In this document: piece by piece, positions 57,346 through 64,000 of the stretch
Position numbering within the stretch: the stretch's first letter is position 1
Layout: each line of letters opens with the position of its first letter
Origin: Bradyrhizobium mercantei
Lineage (GTDB): Bacteria; Pseudomonadota; Alphaproteobacteria; Rhizobiales; Xanthobacteraceae
NCBI RefSeq assembly: GCF_001982635.1
Contig: NZ_MKFI01000005.1
Location: 789,519 to 853,518 of the forward strand
Direction: 5' to 3'
DNA: 64,000 bases
Notes under the pieces: model-generated
The model's input: only the letters and a program-made list of their open reading frames with translations
Told to the model about the DNA's origin: nothing
Databases searched by the model: none
Made by a program: the position numbers and the translations under genes

Positions 57346-57897
57346 TCAGGCAGTCGCCGGCTCCGCCTGCTCCGCATCGGCCATGTTGGCCTGGATCATG
57401 TGGTTGAGTGCAAAGATCGCCAGCGTGACCCACACCGGCGTCGCCGCATTGGCGCCGACCTCGAAGATGGTGAAGCCGGCGATGCCCGTGGCGAGCAGGA
57501 TCTTCAGGTCGATCACGTTTCCGGTGGCGACCTTGATCCCGTTGTCGAAGTCCTTGAAGAAATCGACAATGACCTTGGCCGTGTGCGAATGCTCGGCGAG
57601 GTACTCGGCTTCCTGCTCGATCTTGGTGGCCAGCGCGTCGATCTCGTTGGCCGGCGGCTTGTAATGGCCGCCGGTGTGATGTTCGAGCCGGCCGTGAAAC
57701 TCGTCGTGCCGGTCGGTGTCGTAATGCAGCACGACGCTTCCCGTCGCCGGATTGACGATGACGTTCTCGATGCCGGGAATCACGCTGAAGGTCTGCTTGA
57801 TCTGCTCGAGCAGCTCGGGGTTTTCCTTGGCCGACGGCACCTTCATGCGAATCCGGCCCGGAATCTGATGCGCGATCTGCAACTTCATCTTGGTCAT
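57346..57897 (-). CDS. HMA-like (HMA2) membrane protein of the ATPase operon
   Basis: A 183-residue protein. Residues 1-65 form a ferredoxin-like HMA-type domain (IAHQIPGRIRMKVPSA, GIENVIVNPATGSVVLHYD) without the CxxC metal site, very like the N-terminus of the neighbouring ATPase. After a His-rich linker (HDEFHGRLEHHTGGHYK) come a helical part and a membrane stretch near 135-165 (ILLATGIAGFTIFEVGA, WVTLAIFALNHMI). It could deliver metal to, or form a scaffold with, the ATPase. The R. palustris fez operon includes an HMA-domain partner as I recall; exact gene equivalence was not checked. Confidence 0.8.
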   Translation of the reverse strand: MTKMKLQIAHQIPGRIRMKVPSAKENPELLEQIKQTFSVIPGIENVIVNPATGSVVLHYDTDRHDEFHGRLEHHTGGHYKPPANEIDALATKIEQEAEYLAEHSHTAKVIVDFFKDFDNGIKVATGNVIDLKILLATGIAGFTIFEVGANAATPVWVTLAIFALNHMIQANMADAEQAEPATA

Positions 57898-58023
57898 CGC
57901 AATCCTCTAACCGCGTTCCAACGCCGGTGCGGGGACGCGAATGATGCCGTCGTCAAATTGCCTGCAGCGCCGGCGTCGCGAGGTCGATCATCGGCGCGCT
58001 GTGTCGCTTTACGTCCGGCCCGT

Positions 58024-58419
58024 TCAGGCCGCAGACGAAGCCCGGCCCTCTGCCGCGGCCTTGCCTTCCTGCGCCTGGCTCTCGGCCTTCACTTCCGCGA
58101 CGATGTCGTTCACCTGCTCGTGGGCTTCGGCGAACATCTCGCGCGACTTCTGCGCGAACTTGTAGGTGCCGCGAACGGTGGATTTGAACAGCGGGTTCAG
58201 CGCACCGGCCAGTTTCGGCAGGTATTTCGGCGCCGCGACGGCGGCAACGCCGAGTGCAAGTCCCGGCAGCAAGGCAGCTTCGAACACGGCAGCGCCGACA
58301 GCCACCACCGCGACAACCGCAACCGTCTTGTTGATGCCGCCGCCTTCCTCGGATTCCTGCTCGGGGGCGTCATGATGGAAGGCGGTGTCGTGACTGCTAC
58401 CATTGGTGTTCGGGTTCAT
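58024..58419 (-). CDS. DUF5132-like small membrane protein, first gene of the ATPase operon
   Basis: A 131-residue protein: a polar, His- and Glu-rich N-terminus (TNGSSHDTAFHHDAPEQESE), a hydrophobic Ala/Val/Gly stretch near residues 30-66 (TVAVVAVVAVGAAVFEAALL, then GLALGVAAVAA), then PKYLPKLAGALNPLFKSTVR and an amphipathic, charged C-terminal helix (MFAEAHEQVNDIVAEVKAES). It resembles DUF5132 proteins, which accompany P-type ATPases and recall magnetosome or ferrosome coat proteins. The start is the ATG at 58419 after AGGGA; an earlier TTG at 58443 is less likely. A 126-base gap follows before the next gene. Confidence 0.72.
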   Translation of the reverse strand: MNPNTNGSSHDTAFHHDAPEQESEEGGGINKTVAVVAVVAVGAAVFEAALLPGLALGVAAVAAPKYLPKLAGALNPLFKSTVRGTYKFAQKSREMFAEAHEQVNDIVAEVKAESQAQEGKAAAEGRASSAA

Positions 58420-58676
58420 CTGAAATCCCTTGTGAACGCTCAACCGACTGCAGTTCCATCAATAACGGCGGATTGAAATGGATTCGTGACACTTTCATTA
58501 CAGCCGTCCGACCGTTTGCGGCGGCATGGTGTCGCAGCGCAGCAGACGCGTAATTCCTGGGGCGAGCAGCAGCCGCGCCGGGCAAGTCTGCATGTTTTTA
58601 TGTGTCTACATTGCCGTGATGACGCAAATCCGGCGTAAGCCGCACACTGCGTTTGTGCGTATCGGCCGCGCGACGT

Positions 58677-59885
58677 CTATCGGTCCCACGTCACCGGCAA
58701 ATCCAGCAGGCCGCGAAAGGCCCAGCCGCCGATCCGCGGCGGTCTGTCGTCGATCAGGCGCAGGTTCTTCAGCCGCTCGAAGATAGCGGGCAGCGCGACG
58801 TCGGCGACCATGGCGCGCGAGGCCCAGGCGCCGGCGCAGAAATGCGGACCGGCGCCGAACGCGATGCTCTTGCTGGCGTCGCGGCGCACGTCGAACGCCT
58901 CGGGCTTGTCGAAGTGCTTCTCGTCGCGGTTCGCCGAGCCGAACATCAGGAATACGCGCTCGTTGGTCTCGAATGCGACGTCCCTGATCGTCCAGGGCTT
59001 TGCGATCCGCCGCGGCGACATCCCGATCGGCGAGATCCAGCGCGCATATTCCTCGAACACCTGCAACCACGGGATCGCGCCACCAGTCGCCAGCGCGAGC
59101 TGGTCGGGATGGGTCAGCAACGCCCACACCGTGCCCGCGATCGCATCGCGCGGTTCGTTCTGGCCGCCCGAGATCGCGAGCTTGATGTTGGCGCGCACGC
59201 TCTCCATCGGCATGTCGGTCTGCAACAACACGCCGAGCAGGCTGAGGTCCGGCGTCTTGCGCAGCAGGGGCACCATGTCGTCGATCGCGGCGTCGATGCC
59301 CGAGGTCGCCGCATGGCAGCGCGCCTCGATCGCGCCATCGCCGACATAATTGGCGATGCCGTCGATCATGCCCTGCGACCACGCGTTCATGTCCTGGAAG
59401 CGCATGTTGGTGAGGCCGGTGATCGATTTGAGGCATTCGGCCGAGAACGGCAGCGCGAAGGCCTGCACGAAATCGACCACGCCGTCCGGCTTCAATTCGT
59501 CGAGGATCCGCGCTGCGTGTCCCGCGAACTGCGCGGTCCAGTGCGATCTGACGGTCTTCGGCGAGATCGCCGGGAAGATCGCCTTGCGCTCGTTCATGTG
59601 CGCATCGCCGTCCTTGCGCATCATGTTGTGGCCCATCAGCTTGTTCATCAGCCCCTCGGGCTGGTGCGACGAGAACACGTCGATCTGCTTCTCGGAGATG
59701 AAGATGTCGTCGCGGTTGCACAATAGCGTGCTGCCGAGCTGCGGCACGAAGGCGATCGGCGTCTCCTTGCGCATGCGCGCCAGCGTCGGATAGGGGTCCT
59801 GCCAGAAGGCGGGGACGTCGATGTCGAAATGGGGCGCGGTGCTCACGGCGTGATCTCGGGTTGCTTCAGGTTTCGAGCCAAGCAT
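58677..59885 (-). CDS. Cytochrome P450
   Basis: A 402-residue soluble bacterial P450. The heme-ligand Cys350 sits in FGAGPHFCAGAW, the ExxR pair in EEYARW (279-282) and RRDASKSIAFG precedes the heme loop. The I-helix reads LAISGGQNEPRDAI (236-249) instead of the usual AGxDT: there is no acid-alcohol pair for proton delivery, and an Asn-Glu-Pro-Arg-Asp motif takes its place. Substrate unknown. The GTG at 59843 (VSTAPHFDIDVP) is an alternative start. It follows a LuxR-type regulator gene and a 22-bp dyad. Electron-transfer partners are not encoded nearby. Confidence 0.92.
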   Translation of the reverse strand: MLGSKPEATRDHAVSTAPHFDIDVPAFWQDPYPTLARMRKETPIAFVPQLGSTLLCNRDDIFISEKQIDVFSSHQPEGLMNKLMGHNMMRKDGDAHMNERKAIFPAISPKTVRSHWTAQFAGHAARILDELKPDGVVDFVQAFALPFSAECLKSITGLTNMRFQDMNAWSQGMIDGIANYVGDGAIEARCHAATSGIDAAIDDMVPLLRKTPDLSLLGVLLQTDMPMESVRANIKLAISGGQNEPRDAIAGTVWALLTHPDQLALATGGAIPWLQVFEEYARWISPIGMSPRRIAKPWTIRDVAFETNERVFLMFGSANRDEKHFDKPEAFDVRRDASKSIAFGAGPHFCAGAWASRAMVADVALPAIFERLKNLRLIDDRPPRIGGWAFRGLLDLPVTWDR

Positions 59886-59906
59886 AGGCCGGCAGGCGCC
59901 GCCGGT

Positions 59907-59928
59907 CTGTCCCCACCGTTGGGGACAG
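59907..59928. promoter_or_regulatory. 22-bp perfect dyad before the P450 gene
   Basis: CTGTCCCCA-CCGT-TGGGGACAG has perfect 9-bp arms. It starts 22 bases before the P450 start codon and lies just downstream of the LuxR-type gene. Length and symmetry fit a LuxR-family operator, so control of the P450 by the adjacent regulator is likely. A role as a stem-loop after the regulator gene is the alternative; no T-run follows. Confidence 0.6.
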
Positions 59929-59954
59929 GGGGAGGCCGTCGTGCGGGGGCTCCT

Positions 59955-60752
59955 TCAATTCAGCCGGCGTGCCGATGCCATCAGCCGCAGCGCGATGGCG
60001 AACAGCTCGTTCTGCGAGGAGATGCCGAGCTTGTCATAGGCGCGCTTGCGATACGTGAGGGCGGAGTGCAGCCCGATGCCGAGATCGGCCGCGATCGCCT
60101 CCGAGCTGAAGCCCGAGAGGATGCGCAGGCAGACTTCCTTCTCGCGTCCGGTCAGCCGCGCGAGCGGCTCAGTGGTTGCAAACAGGGTCTTCAGCCGTTC
60201 GATCGGATCGGCGTCCGGTGCCGGATCGGGCTGGAAGTGCCGTGCTACGGCTGCGGTCAGCGCGGGCGCGACCGCGGCCAGGCGCGCGATCTGCTCGCGG
60301 CTGAAGCGGCCTTGCGCGGTGATCTGGTAGAAGTTGACATAGAAGCAGGTGTCGCCAGTCCAGATCGCCGAAGCGAACTTGTCGACGATGTCGGAATCGT
60401 CGAAGAAGATCTTGCGATAGCCGTCGCTGTACATCCGGCGGGCAAAGGTCGGCAGCATGATCGGTGCGGCCTGCGCCTGCCCCTCGAACACCGCATCGCG
60501 GTTCGGGTCGGCCTGATGGAAATGCTCGGAATAGGCGATCCCGAGGTCGCGCCCGGTCGGGATGTTGCCGACGTCGAGCAGGCAGGCGGCCGACCGCGGG
60601 CCGGTGAACGAGAACACCATGCAGTGACCGACCCCGGCGACGCGGCGCAGCGCGCCGATCAGCGCCTGCGGAAAGCCGTCGCGGCCGATTGCGAGCAGCG
60701 CCGGCGTGATGTCGCTGACGACCGACGTCTTGAAGGCGAGATCTGCCTTCAT
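59955..60752 (-). CDS. LuxR-family transcriptional regulator
   Basis: A 265-residue regulator with a C-terminal LuxR-type helix-turn-helix (LTGREKEVCLRILSGFSSEA, then IAADLGIGLHSALTYRKRAY, residues 198-238). The N-terminal 170 residues do not look like an acyl-homoserine-lactone domain: the conserved Trp/Tyr/Asp set is missing, and the region holds GHCMVFSFTGPRSAACLLDV and FFDDSDIVDKFASAIWTGDT. It is thus a LuxR-type regulator with another input. It is followed by the 22-bp dyad and the P450 gene, its likely target. Confidence 0.87.
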   Translation of the reverse strand: MKADLAFKTSVVSDITPALLAIGRDGFPQALIGALRRVAGVGHCMVFSFTGPRSAACLLDVGNIPTGRDLGIAYSEHFHQADPNRDAVFEGQAQAAPIMLPTFARRMYSDGYRKIFFDDSDIVDKFASAIWTGDTCFYVNFYQITAQGRFSREQIARLAAVAPALTAAVARHFQPDPAPDADPIERLKTLFATTEPLARLTGREKEVCLRILSGFSSEAIAADLGIGLHSALTYRKRAYDKLGISSQNELFAIALRLMASARRLN

Positions 60753-60813
60753 GGTGTCCTCCCCTAAGTTTCGGGAAGACTAGCAGCGACATCACGGGGG
60801 TGGAAGCGGCGCG

Positions 60814-61176
60814 TCAGGCGCCGGGCACCTGGTCGAGGAACCCGGTGATGCTCCTGATCCGGCCCTCCTTCAGCATGGCGAAGTCGGTGCCCTTGATCGG
60901 GCTGTCGACGCCGTCGGGCCCGAGGCCCCAGGAGAAGCGGACGTGATCGCCGAAGCCGTTCGGCTCGCCGATCAGCTTGAACGAGAAGTCCGGAAACTTC
61001 TGCTGCACGCCGGCGATCAGGGCGTCGACGCCCTCATGGCCGTCGCCGCTCATCAGCGGATCGACATAGCGCGCGTCGGCGGTCCAGTTCTCGCTCAATA
61101 GCTCGCGGCGCCGGCTCGGCGTCCGCTCGTTCCAGAGCTCGATATAGCGGCGGGCGATGGTGGCATGGTCGGTCAT
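60814..61176 (-). CDS. SnoaL/NTF2-like protein
   Basis: A 120-residue protein of the NTF2-like fold: ATIARRYIELWNERTPSRRR at the N-terminus, ARYVDPLMSGDGHEGVDALI and the strand-rich C-terminal half (VRFSWGLGPDG, GTDFAMLKEGRIRSITGFLD) are typical of SnoaL-like and polyketide-cyclase-like proteins. Catalytic function cannot be told; many members are small-molecule isomerases, others just bind ligands. The gene is followed after 61 bases by the LuxR regulator gene in the same direction, so it may share a transcript with it. Confidence 0.83.
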   Translation of the reverse strand: MTDHATIARRYIELWNERTPSRRRELLSENWTADARYVDPLMSGDGHEGVDALIAGVQQKFPDFSFKLIGEPNGFGDHVRFSWGLGPDGVDSPIKGTDFAMLKEGRIRSITGFLDQVPGA

Positions 61177-61270
61177 GGGGCTCTCCTTCTGATGTGCCGG
61201 ACAGTGCGGCTGTCCGGACTATCGAAGGTTTGCCTGCGCCGATCGATTACCTCTGACGTCATCGCGCGAG

Positions 61271-61594
61271 CTACGGCGCGATCTTCAGCACCGCCTTCAT
61301 GTTGGGATGGAAGCGGCAGTAATAGTCGACCGTGCCGGCCTTGGTCAGAACCGACTTGACCGTCTTCTTCGGCGCGATCGTCACGTCGAAATCGCCGTTC
61401 TTCGCAGTGGCGGTGTGGGCCAGCACGTCCTTGTTGACCCATTCGATGGTGTCGCCGACCTTGGCGGATACCTCGGCCGGCGAGACCACCAGATTCTCCA
61501 TCACGATCTGGATGGTGGCGGCATGCGCCGGGACCGCCATCGCGCCGAGCGCGAACAGAGCGAGCGTGGCAAGACAGCGTCCTGGCAACATCAT
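61271..61594 (-). CDS. Cupredoxin (amicyanin/plastocyanin-like)
   Basis: A 107-residue periplasmic blue-copper protein. Signal peptide (MMLPGRCLATLALFALGAMA, cleavage near AHA-ATI) and a single cupredoxin domain with all type I copper ligands: His60 (LAHTAT), Cys93, His96 and Met99 in YYCRFHPNMK. It should carry single electrons. The ATG pair MM at 61594 follows GGGAGACGC, so either can start. It lies eight bases after the DUF4142 gene and completes the ECF sigma-DUF4142-cupredoxin run. Confidence 0.92.
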   Translation of the reverse strand: MMLPGRCLATLALFALGAMAVPAHAATIQIVMENLVVSPAEVSAKVGDTIEWVNKDVLAHTATAKNGDFDVTIAPKKTVKSVLTKAGTVDYYCRFHPNMKAVLKIAP

Positions 61595-61602
61595 GCGTCT
61601 CC

Positions 61603-62124
61603 CTACTTCAGGCTGGCCGCGACATGTTCGGCATGCTGCTGATGGCCCTGGAAGATCTTCAGCCCGGTCTGCAGCAGGCCCTTCAGCTCGGGATTGCTGG
61701 CCGAGGGGATCAGCTGCGTCTCCAGCGCAGTATTGACGGTCTTGTGGTAGGCGACCTCGTTGTCGATATAAGCCTTGTCGTAGGCGGCGCCCTTCAGCTT
61801 GCCGAGCTCGGCGAGCTTGTCGGCCGCCTGTTTCGACAGCGCCTTGCTGGTGTCGTTGTCCTCCGGCGTCACCTTCAGCTTCTTGACGAGGTCGAGCGCC
61901 TGCTTGTTCACAGCCTCATGGTCGCGCGCCATGTCCTTGGCGAACGCCTTGACCTCCTTGTTGGACGCTTTCGTTTCCGCCTGCTTGGCGGCATTGATGT
62001 CGATCACGCCGGCCGTGTAGGCGATGTGCGCGATTTGCGGATCGGTCGGCTTTGCGCCTTGGGCCTGCGCAGCGCCGGTGAGAAGGCCGAGCGCGGCGAC
62101 CGCGATGCTCAATCGAACGAACAT
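61603..62124 (-). CDS. DUF4142 exported protein
   Basis: A 173-residue periplasmic protein with a signal peptide (MFVRLSIAVAALGLLTGAAQ, cleavage near AQA-QGA) followed by a four-helix, ferritin-like DUF4142 domain: IAYTAGVIDINAAKQAETKA, FAKDMARDHEAVNKQALDLV and KAYIDNEVAYHKTVNTALET. The His/Asp/Glu pattern (AKDMxRDH and NExAYHK) could bind metal. The ATG at 62124 follows AGGAG. The family is common near ECF sigma factors and often linked to stress; the molecular role is unknown. Confidence 0.88.
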   Translation of the reverse strand: MFVRLSIAVAALGLLTGAAQAQGAKPTDPQIAHIAYTAGVIDINAAKQAETKASNKEVKAFAKDMARDHEAVNKQALDLVKKLKVTPEDNDTSKALSKQAADKLAELGKLKGAAYDKAYIDNEVAYHKTVNTALETQLIPSASNPELKGLLQTGLKIFQGHQQHAEHVAASLK

Positions 62125-62218
62125 GGTTTGACACTCCTGTTGAGCCGGGCGTAGCGCACGGCACGTCGTTGCTTGCACAGGAGTTGGATGGCGCGGACGG
62201 GCAGAGGTTCCCGAAAAT

Positions 62219-62908
62219 CTATGCTGTGATGCCGAGCCGGCTCAGCACCGCCTCGGTCAACCGCTCGCAGCGTCTGCCCGCGAAGGGAAAGGCCTCCATC
62301 ACGATGGGGCCGATTTTCCGCTCGACATTGTCGCGCAGCATGGTTCTGGCGCGGTGCAGGCGGGTCTTCACGGTTTCCGGCTTCAAGCCGAGGATGTCGG
62401 CGGTCTCCTCGACATTCATGCCCTCGATCACACGGGTGATGAAGACGAGGCGGAACGGCTCGGGCAACTCATCGATCGCGTGCTCGACGACATGCTGGAT
62501 CTCGCGCTGGGCCATGGATTTTTCCGGATCGTCGGTTGACGACAGGGGGAACTGGATGATCTCCGCTTCGAGGGCGCCGTTCGGCAGCCCGGACCACTCC
62601 ACGCTGGCGTGCTTGCTGCGCAGGCGGCCGAGCGCCTCGTTGATCGCGATCCGCGACAGCCAGGTCGACAGGCTGGAGCCGCCGCGGAACTGGTCCAGAT
62701 GGGTGAAGGCACGCACATAGGCCTCCTGCACCACGTCCTCGGCCTCGTTGTCGTTGCGCAGGATGCCGCGCGCCAGCCGGAACAGGCGGCGATTATTGGC
62801 CTGCATGATGGTGCGGATCGCGGCCTCGTCGCGGGCGAGCGCCCGTTGCACGAGCTCGGCATCGCCTGAGCTGACCGGCGGCAGGGACGTGACATGGGCC
62901 TGGCGCAT
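62219..62908 (-). CDS. RNA polymerase ECF-type sigma factor
   Basis: A 229-residue extracytoplasmic-function sigma factor. The sigma-2 region has LARGILRNDNEAEDVVQEAY and FRGGSSLSTWLSRIAINEAL (near 45-100), and sigma-4 has ELPEPFRLVFITRVIEGMNV and ADILGLKPETVKTRLHRART (near 155-205). The C-terminus extends about 25 residues beyond sigma-4. I see no anti-sigma factor gene on either side; the products downstream are DUF4142 and cupredoxin proteins. The ATG at 62908 is preceded by GAGGG at ten bases. Confidence 0.92.
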   Translation of the reverse strand: MRQAHVTSLPPVSSGDAELVQRALARDEAAIRTIMQANNRRLFRLARGILRNDNEAEDVVQEAYVRAFTHLDQFRGGSSLSTWLSRIAINEALGRLRSKHASVEWSGLPNGALEAEIIQFPLSSTDDPEKSMAQREIQHVVEHAIDELPEPFRLVFITRVIEGMNVEETADILGLKPETVKTRLHRARTMLRDNVERKIGPIVMEAFPFAGRRCERLTEAVLSRLGITA

Positions 62909-63013
62909 GGCGGGATCGCCCTCATTGCTAGCGGAATAATACCATTGGATGCCAGGCGGGCGCACAGGTTCCCGAGAAAATGGCGGCCGGTCGAGAAATG
63001 TGCCGATCAGCGG

Positions 63014-63961
63014 CTACGGCCTGATATAGGCCTCCGGATCGCCGCGCGCGTGCGCTTCCATCGCGTCGAGGAAGCAGCGCACCTTGGCCGGGACAAATTG
63101 CCGCGCCGGCAGCAGCGCGTGCACGTTGAGCGGCTCGCAGCCGTGGTCCGGCAGCAGCCGCCGCAATTCGCCGGCCGCGACCGCGGCGCGGGTGTAGCTC
63201 GCGGTCACCCGCAGCACGCCATGTCCGGCGAGCGCCGCCTGCAGCCGGACATGGGCGTTCGAAGAGGTGAGGCGCGCGCGATCCACCGCGAGATGCTCGA
63301 CGCCGCCGCCGGGCGCAGTGATCGCCCAAGGCGGATCGCTGGGGCCGGTGAGCAGCGGCAGCTTCCTCAATTCATCCAGCGAGCGCGGCTCGCCGTATTT
63401 CTCCAGCAGCGCGGGCGCCGCGAACAGGCCGCGCTCGAGGGTGAAGACGCGGCGGATCACGATGCCGGCCGACGGCAGCGGCGCCTCCAGCATCGCGAAC
63501 ACGATGTCGTAGTTCTCGGCGATCGGGTTGACGATGTCGTGCTCGACGTCGATCCGGATCGCGAGCTGCGGGTAGCGGCCCATCACCGCGCAGGCGACCG
63601 GTCCCGCATGATGCGCGCCGAATTCGTAGGGTGCCTTGATGCGGAGCGTGCCGGCGACCGCGCTCGACATCGCCAGCGCCTCGCTGTGGGTGTCGTGCAG
63701 CGCGGCAAACAGCGGGCGCACCTTGCGATAGATGGTCTCGCCGGAATCGGTCAGCCGCAGGTGGCGCGTGGTCCGCTCGATCAGCCGCAGCCCGAGATTG
63801 GCTTCGAGACGCTGCACCGCAGCACTGAGGCTCGACTTGGGGTGTCCGAGCACGCGCGCGGCCGCGGTGAAGCCGCCATGCTCGACAACCTCGCAAAACA
63901 GCTCCCAGTCGCGCCACTCCATGGCCGATTGTCCATCCACCGGTACAGTGTGTCCAGCCAA
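63014..63961 (-). CDS. LysR-family transcriptional regulator
   Basis: A 315-residue regulator: N-terminal winged helix (WRDWELFCEVVEHGGFTAAA, KSSLSAAVQRLEANLGLRLI) and a C-terminal periplasmic-binding-like effector domain (AGTLRIKAPYEFGAHHAGPV near 105). It resembles the one-sided LysR group in which the RTTRHLRLTDSGE wing is kept. The ATG at 63922 (MEWRDWELF) is a likely alternative start, giving 302 residues. Its divergent partner gene would lie past the right edge of the window; the last 39 bases hold only its promoter side. Confidence 0.9.
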   Translation of the reverse strand: MAGHTVPVDGQSAMEWRDWELFCEVVEHGGFTAAARVLGHPKSSLSAAVQRLEANLGLRLIERTTRHLRLTDSGETIYRKVRPLFAALHDTHSEALAMSSAVAGTLRIKAPYEFGAHHAGPVACAVMGRYPQLAIRIDVEHDIVNPIAENYDIVFAMLEAPLPSAGIVIRRVFTLERGLFAAPALLEKYGEPRSLDELRKLPLLTGPSDPPWAITAPGGGVEHLAVDRARLTSSNAHVRLQAALAGHGVLRVTASYTRAAVAAGELRRLLPDHGCEPLNVHALLPARQFVPAKVRCFLDAMEAHARGDPEAYIRP

Positions 63962-64000
63962 ATCGGATTATCCCGATGGCCGGGATCACCTAACCTGATT

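Noticed and set aside
55205..57664. 819-codon open frame on the plus strand opposite the P-type ATPase
   Set aside because: Antisense shadow of an ATPase with all catalytic motifs; composition is not protein-like.
58430..58443. FNR/FixK-like box TTGTGAACGCTCAA before the ATPase operon
   Set aside because: Only partly matches TTGAT-N4-ATCAA and lies 11 bases before the start codon, too close to act as an activator site.

Overview
The window looks like chromosomal DNA from a high-GC alphaproteobacterium of the Bradyrhizobium/Rhodopseudomonas group. The evidence is the dense GC-rich coding, an aromatic-acid cluster whose gene order I recognise from Rhodopseudomonas palustris (tar/cou), a pim-type dicarboxylate cluster, a SAM-II riboswitch ahead of metZ, a DUF3551 protein, and several families of palindromic intergenic repeats typical of Bradyrhizobium. 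Organism and gene symbols rest on recognition of families and gene order; no database search was run.

Layout. 1-1029: a partial PaaI-type thioesterase and a GST. 1233-16773: a lignin-monomer module with 4-hydroxybenzoate hydroxylase (pobA), a TRAP transporter (tarPQM-like), a DUF3237 protein, a p-coumaroyl/feruloyl-CoA hydratase and ligase (couAB-like), an SDR dehydrogenase, a 4-hydroxybenzoyl-CoA-type thioesterase, an ABC transporter (couP plus livH, a livM-livG fusion and livF) and a divergent MarR regulator (couR-like). A DUF559 gene bounded by inverted repeats is inserted between couP and the rest of its transporter. Together these genes would import hydroxycinnamates, activate them to CoA thioesters, shorten the side chain and feed 4-hydroxybenzoate to PobA.

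16933-37004: a glycerate kinase/hydroxypyruvate reductase (ttuD), then five paralogous Liv-type substrate-binding proteins in a row, four of them followed by their own terminator, served by a single livGFHM transporter. Next come an IclR regulator and, divergently, a pimF-pimA-pimC-pimD-SDR beta-oxidation cluster. A perfect 19-bp palindrome lies in the divergent promoter. The likely theme is uptake and CoA-dependent oxidation of dicarboxylic or fatty acids.

37155-52879: mostly housekeeping and accessory genes. They include metZ under a SAM-II riboswitch with a terminator, a dCTP deaminase, a MATE exporter, an ogt-araC-VOC-SRPBCC run, a GT22-like membrane mannosyltransferase, tRNA-Gly(CCC), LLM and Old Yellow Enzyme oxidoreductases, a DHDPS-family aldolase and a protein with the Cys-x-Asp/His/Cys layout of LCIB/C-type carbonic anhydrases.

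53106-58419: a five-gene minus-strand operon (DUF5132-like, HMA-like, P1B-type ATPase without a CPC motif, EcsC, DUF445) that I propose is a ferrosome (fez) iron-storage organelle operon. This is the most striking system in the window. 58677-63961: a cytochrome P450 with a LuxR regulator and a 22-bp dyad between them, a SnoaL-like protein, an ECF sigma factor with a DUF4142 protein and a cupredoxin, and a LysR regulator.
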